NCBI GenBank assembly: GCA_963824345.1
Contig: CAWGOZ010000020.1
Coordinates: 248,001-312,000 of the forward strand
Direction: 5' to 3'
Source: Palsa-89 sp963824345
Lineage (GTDB): Bacteria; Acidobacteriota; Terriglobia; Bryobacterales; Bryobacteraceae
DNA: 64,000 nucleotides
A program made the translations under genes and the position numbers. Under the pieces are notes generated by a model that was not told the origin of the DNA, ran no database searches, and saw only the letters and a list, made by a program, of their open reading frames with translations. Positions within the stretch are counted from its first letter, which is position 1, and each line of letters opens with the position of its first letter. Of the stretch, positions 8,204 to 17,243 are shown one piece after another.

Positions 8204-9525
8204 CGTGTCTCCGCGCCGGCAGAACGGTAGACAACAGAACCTCCCACCCGCACCTCATGGACGCTCTCCGCGCCGGTGAGGGTGAGGATGGCAGCCAGCG
8301 CGCGCTCCGGAGTCTGTGCTCTTTCAAGAACGGCGGCCAGCGGACTACCGGCGGGCGGACGAAGATACACAAAGTCGGCGGACTTACCGGTGCGAAAGTC
8401 GCCGGTTTCATGACTCAATCCAAGCGCCTCGGCTCCGGCCAGCGTGGCTAGATAGAGCAACTGGGCAGCGTCCAGCAGCATTCCATCCGGCGCGATGCGC
8501 TGCAGCAGGTAGGCCTGCAGCCCTTCCTTGAGCAGGCTGAAACCGGTGCCGGCGCCCACGTCGGTCCCGAGAGCGCATCGCACGCCGGCGTTCATGTGCC
8601 GCCTGAATGGAAAGAGACCGCTGCCGAGGGCGGCGTTACTGCACGGGCAATGCGCGACGGCGGCGCCACTGGCAGCCAGGCGATCCAATTCGGAATCGGT
8701 GGGATGAACGTTATGCGCCATGATCGCGTTTGCGCCGGCGAGCCCGAAACGTTCGTAGACGGCCAGATAGTCGGACGCCCAGGGAAACAGTCGCACGACC
8801 TCGGCAATCTCCTGCGGGGTTTCGTTCAGATGGGTTTGGAACAGCAGGCCATCGTGCTCGCTCAATAGCGATTGGCAAACCTCGAGCATGGCTTCGGAAG
8901 TAGAGACAGCGAAGCGCGGAGTGACGGCGTACAATGCGCGGCCGCGCCCATGAAAGCGCTCGATCAGCGCGCTACTCTCGCGATAGGCGCGCTCCGGAGT
9001 CTGGTGCAATTGGGGAAGCAGCAGCCGGTCCGAGAGCACTTGACCGGCCGCGATCCGCAGGCCCACTGCGTTTGCAGCTTCAAACAGCGCCGCCGTCGCG
9101 GGCGCAAAGTGCGCGCCAAACACTAAAGCAGTGGTGGTTCCGTGCGAGACCAGCGCGTGCACGAACTCGCGGGCGATCTGGCAGGCGTAGGAATGGTCCG
9201 CCATGCGCGCCTCCTCAGGCAGGGCGCAATTTTCCAACCAGTCCATCAGCGAGCGTCCCAAGCTACCCAGGATGCGCAGTTGAGGGAAATGAATGTGGGA
9301 GTCGATCAAGCCAGGCAAAAGCACCCCTCCGCGGAGGTCCACGGTGGCAACGCCTGGATTCGCGTCGCGAAGAGCGCCGTAATCGCCACAGCCGGCCACG
9401 CGCCCTGCGCGGATCAGCAAGCCGCCGTCCGGGTAGCTTTCGAGCGCGCGGGCGTCTCGAAAGGGATTACGCGGCGTGTGGAACAAGGGCGCGCGCAACA
9501 GTTCGCCCCCTGGGGCGGGAATCAC
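8200..9525 (-). CDS. guaD: Guanine deaminase
   Basis: A 441-aa amidohydrolase-superfamily guanine deaminase, converting guanine to xanthine and ammonia. Zinc-site motifs: LIDSHIHFPQ near residue 76, TPRFAVSTS near 198, QTHLNE near 230, MAHNVHP near 268 and ALGTDVGAGTGFS near 318. The HCPCSNAALGSGLFP segment near 290 is characteristic of bacterial GuaD. It overlaps xdhB (9522-9525) and uraD (8200-8203). Its product feeds directly into the xanthine dehydrogenase encoded upstream. Confidence 0.93.
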   Translation of the reverse strand: MIPAPGGELLRAPLFHTPRNPFRDARALESYPDGGLLIRAGRVAGCGDYGALRDANPGVATVDLRGGVLLPGLIDSHIHFPQLRILGSLGRSLMDWLENCALPEEARMADHSYACQIAREFVHALVSHGTTTALVFGAHFAPATAALFEAANAVGLRIAAGQVLSDRLLLPQLHQTPERAYRESSALIERFHGRGRALYAVTPRFAVSTSEAMLEVCQSLLSEHDGLLFQTHLNETPQEIAEVVRLFPWASDYLAVYERFGLAGANAIMAHNVHPTDSELDRLAASGAAVAHCPCSNAALGSGLFPFRRHMNAGVRCALGTDVGAGTGFSLLKEGLQAYLLQRIAPDGMLLDAAQLLYLATLAGAEALGLSHETGDFRTGKSADFVYLRPPAGSPLAAVLERAQTPERALAAILTLTGAESVHEVRVGGSVVYRSAGAETR

Positions 9526-11843
9526 TGCGGGGCACCAACCGAAGGTAGCAGCGCTTCCCGCTCGGCTCGGGCCCGCTGCACGGCGAAAAACACGCGCTCG
9601 GGGGTGGCGGGACTTTCGAGCGAAATCGGCCCGCCCGCGCCGAATGCGGCAATGGCATCGCGGATGGCTTCGCGCACGGAGATGGCCAGCATCACGGGTG
9701 GTTCGCCCACGGCTTTGCTACCGTAGATGGTCCCCGGCTCCGCGGCACGCTCCAGGAAGTTGACCTCGAATACATCCGGCAGCTCGGTCCAGGATGGCAG
9801 TTTATAAGTGGACGCGCCCGCGGTGGCGAGCCGGCCGCTCGAATCCCAAACCAGCTCTTCCAGGGTCAGCCAGCCGACGCCCTGAATAAATCCCCCTTCG
9901 ATCTGCCCGCGATCCACCAGCGGTGAAACAGACTCGCCGACGTCTTCCAGGATGTCGGTGCGCAAGAGACGAGTATCGCCGGTGAAACCGTCCACTTCAA
10001 CTTCAGAGACTGCGGCCGCGTAAGCGAAATAGTGGAACGGCTGGCCCCGGCCGGTTTGCGGATCGTAATGAATGCCGGGCGTGCTGTAGTAACCTTGCGC
10101 GAACAGCGGGACACGCTGGCGATAAGCCGCGTCGCAAACGCGCGAAAATGCGATGGCGCGATGTTGTTCGCCCTCGGGGAAAATCATTCCGTGCGAAAAT
10201 TGGACGGCTGCAACATCGCATCCAAGCAGGCCGGCGGCAACGCCCGCTAAGCGCTTGCGGAGTTCGGAGCATGCGTTCGCCACGGCGGCGCCGTTCAAGT
10301 CGGTCCCGGCGGACGCGGCGGTGGCGGAGGTATTTGGAATCTTGCCGGTGCTGGTGGGCATGACGCGCACTCCTTCGAGATCGAGGCCCAAGCTTTCGGC
10401 CGCGATCTGCTGGATCTTGGTGTGCAGGCCTTGTCCCATTTCCGTACCGCCGTGATTCACTTGCACGCTGCCATCGCGGTAAATCAACACCAGCGCACCG
10501 GCCTGGTTGAAAAACGTCGCTGTGAACGAGATTCCGAACTTCACCGGAGTGATGGCGAGCCCGCGCTTGAAGTGCGGATGCAGCGCGTTCCAGCGATCGA
10601 CTTCCTCGCGCCGCCGGGTGAACCCGCTCGATTCCTTGAGCTGACGCCAGATCATTTCGATACGGTCCGCATGTTTCACCGGCTGGCCGTAATGCGTGGT
10701 ATCGCCCTCGCGATAGAAATTGCGCTCGCGCACCAGCTCCGGCGGCAAGCCCAGGCGGCGCGCGGCCTGATCCAGAATCTCTTCGATCACCAGCATGCCC
10801 TGCGGTCCGCCGAAGCCGCGAAAGGCCGTCTGCGAGGTTTTATGCGTGCGGCAAATGAGGCCGGTGAGTTCGGCCGCGGGCAGCAAGTAAGCGTTGTCGC
10901 AATGGAACAAGGAGCGGGAAAGCACCGGTTCGGATAGGTCCAGGCTCCAGCCTCCGTCGGAATAGAGCGCCACGCGCACGCCGCGCAAGCGGCCATCCTT
11001 GGTGAATCCAGCCGCGTAGCGAGCCAGGAATGGATGCCGTTTGCCGGTAAGCGCGAAATCCAGCGCACGGGTTAGCCTAAGGCGCACCGGGCGCCGGGTT
11101 TTCCAAGCACCCAAGGCCGCGATGGCTGCCCAAGCATTGGCTTGCACTTCCTTGCCTCCGAAGGCGCCGCCCATGCGCAAACATTCAACCGTCACTTTGT
11201 TTTTTGACATTCCCAGGACGCGAGCGATCACTTCCTGCGTTTCACTGGGGTGCTGCGTGGAAGAATGCGCAGCCACGCCGCCGGTTTCGTCGAGCCAGGC
11301 GATTGCGCATTGCGTTTCAAGATAAAAATGCTCCTGTCCGCCGATCTTCAATTCGCCTTCGAACTGCAATGGGCTGGATTCGATCGCAGCAGCGTCGCCG
11401 CGGGCCAGCCGCAGCGGAGCGGAGTGAAAACTGTTTGCGGCAATCGCTTCTTCGATGGTGAGGATGGCCGGAAGCGGTTCGTAGTCCACCGACACGCTGC
11501 GAGCGCCACGCTGCGCGGCTTCGAGAGTCTCGCCCAGGACCCAGGCGACAGGCTGGCTATGATACAGGACCTCGCTTGGAAAGAGCGGCTCGTCGTGCCG
11601 GTTCGATCCAGAATCGGCCTCGCCGGGAACATCTTGGGCGGTAAGAACCGTTGCGACGCCGGGCTCCGACAAAGCCGCGGAAAAATCCAAAGCCTTCACC
11701 AGCGCGTGCGCGTGAGGCGCAATCACCGGCCAGGCGTGCAAGGGGCGCGCGAAACGCAGCAGCAGGTCGTCGGTGTAGAGAGCGTCGCCCGTGACGTGCT
11801 CGCGCGCGCTCTCATGCGGGACGGCGTGTCCGGCAATTCTCAA
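9522..11843 (-). CDS. xdhB: Xanthine dehydrogenase, molybdopterin-binding large subunit
   Basis: About 773 aa; the catalytic molybdenum subunit of xanthine dehydrogenase (hypoxanthine/xanthine to urate). The N-terminal aldehyde-oxidase a/b-hammerhead starts at HESAREHVTGDALYTDD. Molybdopterin-domain landmarks are MGGAFGGKEVQANAWA, CRTHKTSQTAFRGFGGPQG, VNHGGTEMGQGLHTK, and near the C-terminus GGFIQGVGWLTLEE and GSKAVGEPPVMLA, which contains the catalytic Glu. The start is taken as TTG at 11841-11843, overlapping the xdhA TGA as TTGA and matching family length; a longer frame to 12098 is only shadow sequence. No xdhC chaperone gene is next to it. Confidence 0.93.
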   Translation of the reverse strand: MRIAGHAVPHESAREHVTGDALYTDDLLLRFARPLHAWPVIAPHAHALVKALDFSAALSEPGVATVLTAQDVPGEADSGSNRHDEPLFPSEVLYHSQPVAWVLGETLEAAQRGARSVSVDYEPLPAILTIEEAIAANSFHSAPLRLARGDAAAIESSPLQFEGELKIGGQEHFYLETQCAIAWLDETGGVAAHSSTQHPSETQEVIARVLGMSKNKVTVECLRMGGAFGGKEVQANAWAAIAALGAWKTRRPVRLRLTRALDFALTGKRHPFLARYAAGFTKDGRLRGVRVALYSDGGWSLDLSEPVLSRSLFHCDNAYLLPAAELTGLICRTHKTSQTAFRGFGGPQGMLVIEEILDQAARRLGLPPELVRERNFYREGDTTHYGQPVKHADRIEMIWRQLKESSGFTRRREEVDRWNALHPHFKRGLAITPVKFGISFTATFFNQAGALVLIYRDGSVQVNHGGTEMGQGLHTKIQQIAAESLGLDLEGVRVMPTSTGKIPNTSATAASAGTDLNGAAVANACSELRKRLAGVAAGLLGCDVAAVQFSHGMIFPEGEQHRAIAFSRVCDAAYRQRVPLFAQGYYSTPGIHYDPQTGRGQPFHYFAYAAAVSEVEVDGFTGDTRLLRTDILEDVGESVSPLVDRGQIEGGFIQGVGWLTLEELVWDSSGRLATAGASTYKLPSWTELPDVFEVNFLERAAEPGTIYGSKAVGEPPVMLAISVREAIRDAIAAFGAGGPISLESPATPERVFFAVQRARAEREALLPSVGAPQ

Positions 11844-13264
11844 GCAGCCGCCTCCCGACGCTCCCACAGAAATTTGGCGACCAGGCTCTGAGCGACCGCC
11901 AGCCGGTATTCGGCCGAGCCCCGGTGATCGCCAATCGGATGGAGCGTCTGCGCCAGTACGGCTTGCACGCGCTCGACGGCGGCATCGTTCCATCGGACGC
12001 CAATAATTGTCGCTTCGGCCGCGAGCGCGCGCACTGGAACCTCTGCGACACCGCCAAATGCAAACCGCGCCCGTGCGATTCTGCCCGACGGGTCCCAATC
12101 CATGGCCATGGCGGCCGCAACGGTGCTGATGTCGTCCATGCGGCGTTTCGCCACCTTGTAAAAGCGCACGAACTCGGGCAGCGGCTTGGGAATTTCGATG
12201 GCTTCGATCAGTTCGCCCGGCCGAAGCGCCGTGCGCCGGTAGCCGGTAAAAAACGAAGCCAGCGGAATCGTACGCCGTCCGTGCTGGCTTGCCAGGCGCA
12301 CTGCAGCGTCCAGGGCGAGCAGTAGGGGCGCGCCGTCGCCGATGGGCGAAGCCGTGGCGAGGTTCCCGCCGAGAGTAGCCCGGTTACGGAGCGGAGGCGA
12401 TGCGAACAATCGCAGCCAATGCAGAACGGCCTCGGGCGGTTTGTTCCAATGCACCGCGATTTCGCTCAGTGGGAGTGCCGCGCCGATGCTGATCGAATCC
12501 GGGCTTTCGGAAAACGCGCGCAGTTCCGCGATGGCCTCCACGCTTACCAGATGGTTCCAGCGCCGCGCACGCAGATTGGATTCCACCACCAGGTCGGTAC
12601 CACCGGAAATCAACCGGGCTGCGGGATCGGCGGCGAGGATGGACAAGCACTGGTCGATGCTGCCGGGACGCGAGAATCGCGCGCCCGCGTTTTCGTATTC
12701 GACGTCGTATTCGATGGATGCGAGCCGCGGCGCCGGCCGAGACAGGCGATCCAGAAATCGTCCGGAGGGGGGCGGACCGAGTGACAGCGCGGCGTCGCGG
12801 ATCGGCCGATAGCCGGTGCAGCGGCACAAATTCCCGCCAAGTTCGTGGGGATCGCATGGGCCGGCGCGTCCGGGCCGGTACTGCTCGGCGAACATGCTCA
12901 TCACGAAGCCTGGCGTGCAGTAGCCGCATTGCGATCCTCCGCCGGCGGCCATGGCCTGCTGCACGTCGGCCAGTTTTCCATCGGCCGCCAGCGCTTCCAC
13001 CGTGTATATTTCGTGTCCGGCCGCCATGGCCGCCAGCATCAAGCAGCTATTTACGGCGCGGTATTCGCATGCGCCGGCTCGATCCGCCACCAGAACCACG
13101 GTGCATGCGCCGCATTCGCCTTCCGCGCAACCCTCCTTGGCGCCGGTGAGGCCTTGCGCGCGAATGTAGTCGAGAAGCGTCGTCTGAGGGTCAATTTCGC
13201 GGACGGACACAGGCCGATTATTCAACAGGAAGCCGACGGACTGCGAATTATTATTGGCCTTCAT
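11840..13264 (-). CDS. xdhA: Xanthine dehydrogenase, 2Fe-2S and FAD small subunit
   Basis: About 474 aa, fusing the two 2Fe-2S centres and the FAD domain that pass electrons from the Mo subunit to NAD+. The plant-type cluster is EGCAEGECGACTV near residues 45-57, with a fourth Cys near 76. The second cluster is QCGYCTPGFVMSM near 110 and NLCRCTGYRPI near 145. The FAD domain starts about residue 180, with ISGGTDLVVE and LGGNLATASPIGD. ATG at 13262-13264 is preferred over the TTG two codons upstream. It lies 47 bp after the preceding M20 gene. Confidence 0.94.
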   Translation of the reverse strand: MKANNNSQSVGFLLNNRPVSVREIDPQTTLLDYIRAQGLTGAKEGCAEGECGACTVVLVADRAGACEYRAVNSCLMLAAMAAGHEIYTVEALAADGKLADVQQAMAAGGGSQCGYCTPGFVMSMFAEQYRPGRAGPCDPHELGGNLCRCTGYRPIRDAALSLGPPPSGRFLDRLSRPAPRLASIEYDVEYENAGARFSRPGSIDQCLSILAADPAARLISGGTDLVVESNLRARRWNHLVSVEAIAELRAFSESPDSISIGAALPLSEIAVHWNKPPEAVLHWLRLFASPPLRNRATLGGNLATASPIGDGAPLLLALDAAVRLASQHGRRTIPLASFFTGYRRTALRPGELIEAIEIPKPLPEFVRFYKVAKRRMDDISTVAAAMAMDWDPSGRIARARFAFGGVAEVPVRALAAEATIIGVRWNDAAVERVQAVLAQTLHPIGDHRGSAEYRLAVAQSLVAKFLWERREAAA

Positions 13265-13311
13265 TCCCAACCTAGATACTTTGATCGTACAGCCGGGCGG
13301 GCGGTCCGCGC

Positions 13312-14559
13312 TTAAACCGCCGGGTCCAGAATCCAGTGGGCGGCCTTGCCGGCCAGACGGTCAAGAGCTTTCACCGACATCTCGAGGTGGGCTTCCTTGG
13401 TGTCCTCAATCTTGTTGTGACTGATGCCGCGCAAGGATTGCACGAACATCATTACTGCGGGTATTCCAGCGCGCGCCACTTCGGCGGCATCGTGCAGCGG
13501 GCCGGACGGCAGCCGGTGCGCCGTTCCCGAGACCTCCCGAACGGCCTCTTCGCAAAAATCGAGCAGCGCGGGGTGGAACGCGATCGGCTGAATGCTCCAG
13601 ATGCGCGACCATTCGACGGTGCATTTCTCCTCGCGAGCAAAGCGGTGGCTGGCTTCCTGGGCCTCGCGATACATGCGGGCCAGGATTTGCGCGTCCAGGT
13701 CGCGCTGGTCGAGCGTGGTTTCGCAGCGCCCCACCACGGCCGTCACAATCCCCGGGAAGGTCTTTACGCTGCCGATGGTGCAAACGGCGTCTTTATGTTT
13801 CCCCGCGATGGATCGGATTTCGAGCGCCAACTTCGCGGCGGCCGCCAGGGCATCGTGGCGCGCATTCATGGGCGTCGATCCCGAGTGCGCCTCCTGGCCG
13901 ACGAAGGTGACCGCATGCCGCTCCACGCCTTTCGTTCCCAGCACGACGCCCAGCGGCAGATCCATGCTTTCCAGCACAGGACCTTGCTCGATGTGCAATT
14001 CAATGTACGCCGCCGCGTTCTTCTGCTCTCTTGTCGCTTCGGGAAAACGGTCGATCGGAAAACCGCAGCGTTTCACCGCGTCTTCCAAGTGGACGCCATC
14101 TTTATCGGTGCGGCCGCGGTCGGCTTCGATGCTGGAAGTGCCGGCGAACGCGGACGACCCCAGCAGACTACGTCCGAAGCGCGCGCCTTCTTCGTCGGCC
14201 CAGTCTACTAATCGGACGGTAACCGGTGGACGGCCGCTGAATTCCTGCGCGAATCGGCGCAGCACTTCGAGGCCGGCCGTAACTCCGAGGGATCCATCCA
14301 GCCACCCGCCGTTAGGCACCGAATCGAGATGGCCGCCGATGATCAAAGTTTTTTCCGATGCGCCCGGGAGCGTGGTCCAGCTATTGCCGGCGGAGTCATA
14401 ATGATGCTGCACCGGCAGGTGCTTGATCTTGGACTGAAACCACTCGCGCGCCTGGAGCCAAGTGTCCGTCCACGCCACGCGCTGCGCGCCTTCATCGTCG
14501 CCAGTCAACGCGCGCAATTCCTTCAGATCAGTGACCGTTCGTTGTGGGTCCAGACTCAT
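13312..14559 (-). CDS. Zn-dependent N-carbamoyl amidohydrolase, probable beta-ureidopropionase
   Basis: A 415-aa M20-family hydantoinase/carbamoylase and the third paralogue in this cluster. Metal motifs: GGHLDSVPNGGWLDG near residue 73, WADEEGARFGRS near 120, ELHIEQGPVLE near 189, AHSGSTPMNARHD near 224 and LPSGPLHDAAEV near 358, then SLRGISHNKIEDT. It is the first gene on the minus side of the divergent promoter opposite preT-preA-hydantoinase. I infer that it removes the carbamoyl group from N-carbamoyl-beta-alanine, the last pyrimidine-ring step, rather than repeating allC. ATG at 14559 follows an in-frame GTG at 14562. N-carbamoyl-L-amino acid hydrolase is an alternative. Confidence 0.82.
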   Translation of the reverse strand: MSLDPQRTVTDLKELRALTGDDEGAQRVAWTDTWLQAREWFQSKIKHLPVQHHYDSAGNSWTTLPGASEKTLIIGGHLDSVPNGGWLDGSLGVTAGLEVLRRFAQEFSGRPPVTVRLVDWADEEGARFGRSLLGSSAFAGTSSIEADRGRTDKDGVHLEDAVKRCGFPIDRFPEATREQKNAAAYIELHIEQGPVLESMDLPLGVVLGTKGVERHAVTFVGQEAHSGSTPMNARHDALAAAAKLALEIRSIAGKHKDAVCTIGSVKTFPGIVTAVVGRCETTLDQRDLDAQILARMYREAQEASHRFAREEKCTVEWSRIWSIQPIAFHPALLDFCEEAVREVSGTAHRLPSGPLHDAAEVARAGIPAVMMFVQSLRGISHNKIEDTKEAHLEMSVKALDRLAGKAAHWILDPAV

Positions 14560-14606
14560 CACTCGCTGTGGATATTGTAGCGGCCAAATGGACGGAGCGG
14601 GCTTTC

Positions 14607-14647
14607 TTTGGTGGACCTGGAGGTCCGTCGTTTGGTAGACCTAGAGG
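14607..14647. promoter_or_regulatory. 17-bp direct repeat in the divergent purine/pyrimidine promoter
   Basis: TTTGGTGGACCTGGAGG at 14607-14623 recurs as TTTGGTAGACCTAGAGG at 14631-14647, with two differences and a 24-bp period. The first copy contains the palindrome GGACCTGGAGGTCC when read with its flank. The second copy ends immediately before the preT ATG. The repeats sit in the only gap (about 85 bp) between two divergent operons for purine and pyrimidine degradation. Position and spacing suggest an operator for a shared regulator; no regulator gene is adjacent. Confidence 0.5.
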
Positions 14648-15898
14648 ATGGGCGCAGCCATCCCGTTCGCATTTCAGGACAACGCGGAGGTTGCCCGCCG
14701 CTTCCCGGATCTGCATCCCGCCTTCGACTCGCAGGAAGCGTTGATCGAGGCCAACCGCTGTCTGAATTGCTTTGACGCACCCTGCGCGGCGGCCTGTCCC
14801 ACGCACATCGACGTTCCGCGCTTCATCAAGAAAATCACCACGCAAAACCTGATGGGTTCGGCGCTGGCGATCCTAGACGCGAACATATTGGGTGCAAGCT
14901 GTGCGCGCGTGTGTCCGGTGGAAGTGCTGTGCGAAGGCGCCTGTGTGATGCTGCGCTATAACAAACAACCCATCGCGATCGGGCGGCTGCAAAGGCACGC
15001 GACGGACCATTTTATGCAGCGCGGCGGGCGGCTGCCGCGGAAATCGACGCGGAAGCGCAGCCAAAGGATCGTGTGCATCGGAGCGGGTCCGGCATCGCTG
15101 GCCTGCGCGGCCGAGCTCGCCCAACGGGGATTCCCCGTGACCGTGATGGAGCGGCGCGCGCTGCCCGGTGGTTTAAACACGTTCGGCGTGGCGGAGTACA
15201 AGCTGCGGCCGCCCGACAGTCTTCGCGAAGCGGCCATGATTGCCGAGTTGGGCGTCGAGTTTCGCTTCGGAGTTGCGATCCAGGACGAAATTGACCTGGC
15301 CGCCCTGGAACGGGAATACGATGCCATCTTCATCGGCATCGGGTTGGGCGCGATGCAGGAGTTGCGCATTCCTGTCGCCGGTCACAATGTAAACGTCGAT
15401 CACAAAGTAAACGTCATTGATGCGCTGGAATTCATCGCAGGATACAAGACGGCGAGCAATCTCACGGTGGGAAACAACGTGGTGGTGGTGGGCGCGGGCA
15501 ACACGGCTATCGATGCCGCCATTGCTGCGCGGCGCATGGGAGCGGAGCGCGTCACTATCGTGTACCGCCGGACCGAAAATGATATCTCGGCTTTCGGCTT
15601 CGAATATGAGCACGCCAAACAGGAAGGCGTCGTGTTTGAGTGGCTGGCTCAGCCGGTGGCGATTCACTCCGACTCACTGGAATGCACGCGCCTGGGTTCA
15701 ACTTTTCATCTGCCGTGCGACATGCTGATCCCGGCCATCGGTCAAACGCCGCTCTCTCTGCTGGAGCGCTGCCACGGTCCGAAATATTATTCAGGCGGCG
15801 ACTGTGTGAATGGAGGCCGCGAGGTGGTGGACGCGGTGGCGGATGGAAAGCGCGCCGCCATTGCCATCGCGCACTCGTTCGAGGACCGGCATGCCTGA
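14648..15898 (+). CDS. preT: NAD-dependent dihydropyrimidine dehydrogenase, PreT subunit
   Basis: A 416-aa flavoprotein resembling the glutamate synthase small subunit; it takes electrons from NAD(P)H for reduction of uracil/thymine by PreA. N-terminal 4Fe-4S ligands are in CLNCFDAPCAAACP (about 38-51) and CARVCPVEVLCEGAC (about 85-99). FAD binding is at GAGPASLACAAELA near 143, and the NAD Rossmann motif GAGNTAIDAAIAARRMG is near 283. The ATG at 14648 directly abuts the regulatory repeat, leaving no normally spaced RBS. It overlaps preA by 8 bp. Confidence 0.94.
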   Translation: MGAAIPFAFQDNAEVARRFPDLHPAFDSQEALIEANRCLNCFDAPCAAACPTHIDVPRFIKKITTQNLMGSALAILDANILGASCARVCPVEVLCEGACVMLRYNKQPIAIGRLQRHATDHFMQRGGRLPRKSTRKRSQRIVCIGAGPASLACAAELAQRGFPVTVMERRALPGGLNTFGVAEYKLRPPDSLREAAMIAELGVEFRFGVAIQDEIDLAALEREYDAIFIGIGLGAMQELRIPVAGHNVNVDHKVNVIDALEFIAGYKTASNLTVGNNVVVVGAGNTAIDAAIAARRMGAERVTIVYRRTENDISAFGFEYEHAKQEGVVFEWLAQPVAIHSDSLECTRLGSTFHLPCDMLIPAIGQTPLSLLERCHGPKYYSGGDCVNGGREVVDAVADGKRAAIAIAHSFEDRHA

Positions 15899-17243
15899 TC
15901 TTTCAACGACGTTCGCGGGCGGGATCCGCTGCCCCAACCCTTTTTGGCTGGCCTCCGCGCCGCCCACCAATTGCGGTGAGCAGGTGATGCGCGCCTTCGA
16001 CGCCGGATGGGGAGGCGCGGTGTGGAAGACCATCGGCGAGCCCATCACCAACGTGTCTTCGCGCTATTCGTCCGTGGATTGGAACGGCCAGCGCATGATG
16101 GGCCTGAACAATATCGAGCTGATTTCGGACCGGCCCATCGAAACCAATCTGCGCGAGATCGCGGAAGTGAAAAAGCGCTACCCGAAGCACGCAGTGATCG
16201 CTTCGTTGATGGTGGAGTCCACGCGCGAAGCCTGGCACGACATCGTGCAGCGGTCCGAAGACGCCGGCGCCGACGGCCTGGAGTTGAACTTTGGGTGCCC
16301 TCATGGGATGAGCGAGCGCGGCATGGGAAGCGCGGTGGGGCAAGTGCCAGAGTATACCGAGATGATCACGGGCTGGGTGAAGGAGAAGGCGCGGACGCCC
16401 GTGCTGGTGAAGCTGACTCCCAACATCACCGACATCCGCCAGATAGCGCGCGCGGCCAAGCGGGCCGGGGCCGACGCGCTTTCGGCCATCAACACCATCA
16501 ATTCCATCACAGGCATCGATCTGGATACTTTCGAGCCACGCCCAAATGTAGACGGGCTGTCGTCGCATGGCGGTTACTGCGGGCCGGCGGTGAAACCGAT
16601 CGCGCTCAACATGGTGCATCAGCTGCAATCCGACGAAGCCTCGCGGCTCCCGATCTCGGGCATCGGCGGCATCGGGACATGGCGAGACGCGGCCGAGTTT
16701 ATTCTGCTGGGCTGCGGCACGGTGCAAGTGTGCACGGCCGCGATGCATTACGGCTATCGCATTGTGGAAGACATGATCGACGGACTCCAGAATTGGATGC
16801 GCGAGAAAGGTTTCGCCGGCGTTGAGGATTTTCGCGGGCTGAGCGCGCCAAGAATCACGGACTGGAATCACCTGAACTTGAATTTCAAAATCGTGGCGCG
16901 CATTCACGCAGAGAAATGCATCGGCTGCGAGTTGTGCTATATCGCCTGCTGGGACGGGGCGCACCAGTGCATTCATGTGGATGGTGGGCATTCCGCGCCG
17001 CCAGCGATTGAAGCAGCCAGCCGCGCGCGCATCGCCCGGACGCCGATCCCCAAGCTCGACCGTGGCGCTGCGCCGCAGGCCGCTCTGGGGCGGGTTCCGA
17101 GGGTGGATGAAGACGAATGCGTCGGCTGCAATCTCTGCGCGCTGGTTTGCCCGGTGGACGGATGCATCACAATGGAGCGCGTGGACAATCATTTGCCGCG
17201 CAAGACCTGGGAGGATTTGGTCCATGGGACTCCTCATTCGTAA
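15891..17243 (+). CDS. preA: NAD-dependent dihydropyrimidine dehydrogenase, PreA subunit
   Basis: A 450-aa FMN TIM-barrel plus C-terminal ferredoxin domain that reduces uracil and thymine to the 5,6-dihydro compounds. Substrate-loop residues are in ELNFGCPHGMSERGMGS (about 132-148). The FMN phosphate region is SGIGGIGTWRDAAEF near 255. The 4Fe-4S motifs are CIGCELCYIAC near 344 and CVGCNLCALVC near 410, separated by about 55 residues including an AAPQAALG-like linker. ATG at 15891 overlaps preT by 8 bp; upstream in-frame sequence lacks family similarity. Confidence 0.94.
   Translation: MPDLSTTFAGGIRCPNPFWLASAPPTNCGEQVMRAFDAGWGGAVWKTIGEPITNVSSRYSSVDWNGQRMMGLNNIELISDRPIETNLREIAEVKKRYPKHAVIASLMVESTREAWHDIVQRSEDAGADGLELNFGCPHGMSERGMGSAVGQVPEYTEMITGWVKEKARTPVLVKLTPNITDIRQIARAAKRAGADALSAINTINSITGIDLDTFEPRPNVDGLSSHGGYCGPAVKPIALNMVHQLQSDEASRLPISGIGGIGTWRDAAEFILLGCGTVQVCTAAMHYGYRIVEDMIDGLQNWMREKGFAGVEDFRGLSAPRITDWNHLNLNFKIVARIHAEKCIGCELCYIACWDGAHQCIHVDGGHSAPPAIEAASRARIARTPIPKLDRGAAPQAALGRVPRVDEDECVGCNLCALVCPVDGCITMERVDNHLPRKTWEDLVHGTPHS

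Noticed and set aside
14560..14647. Purine riboswitch upstream of the operons
   Set aside because: The gap is too short for the aptamer plus expression platform on either strand, and its conserved core residues are not seen; the visible signal is a direct repeat.
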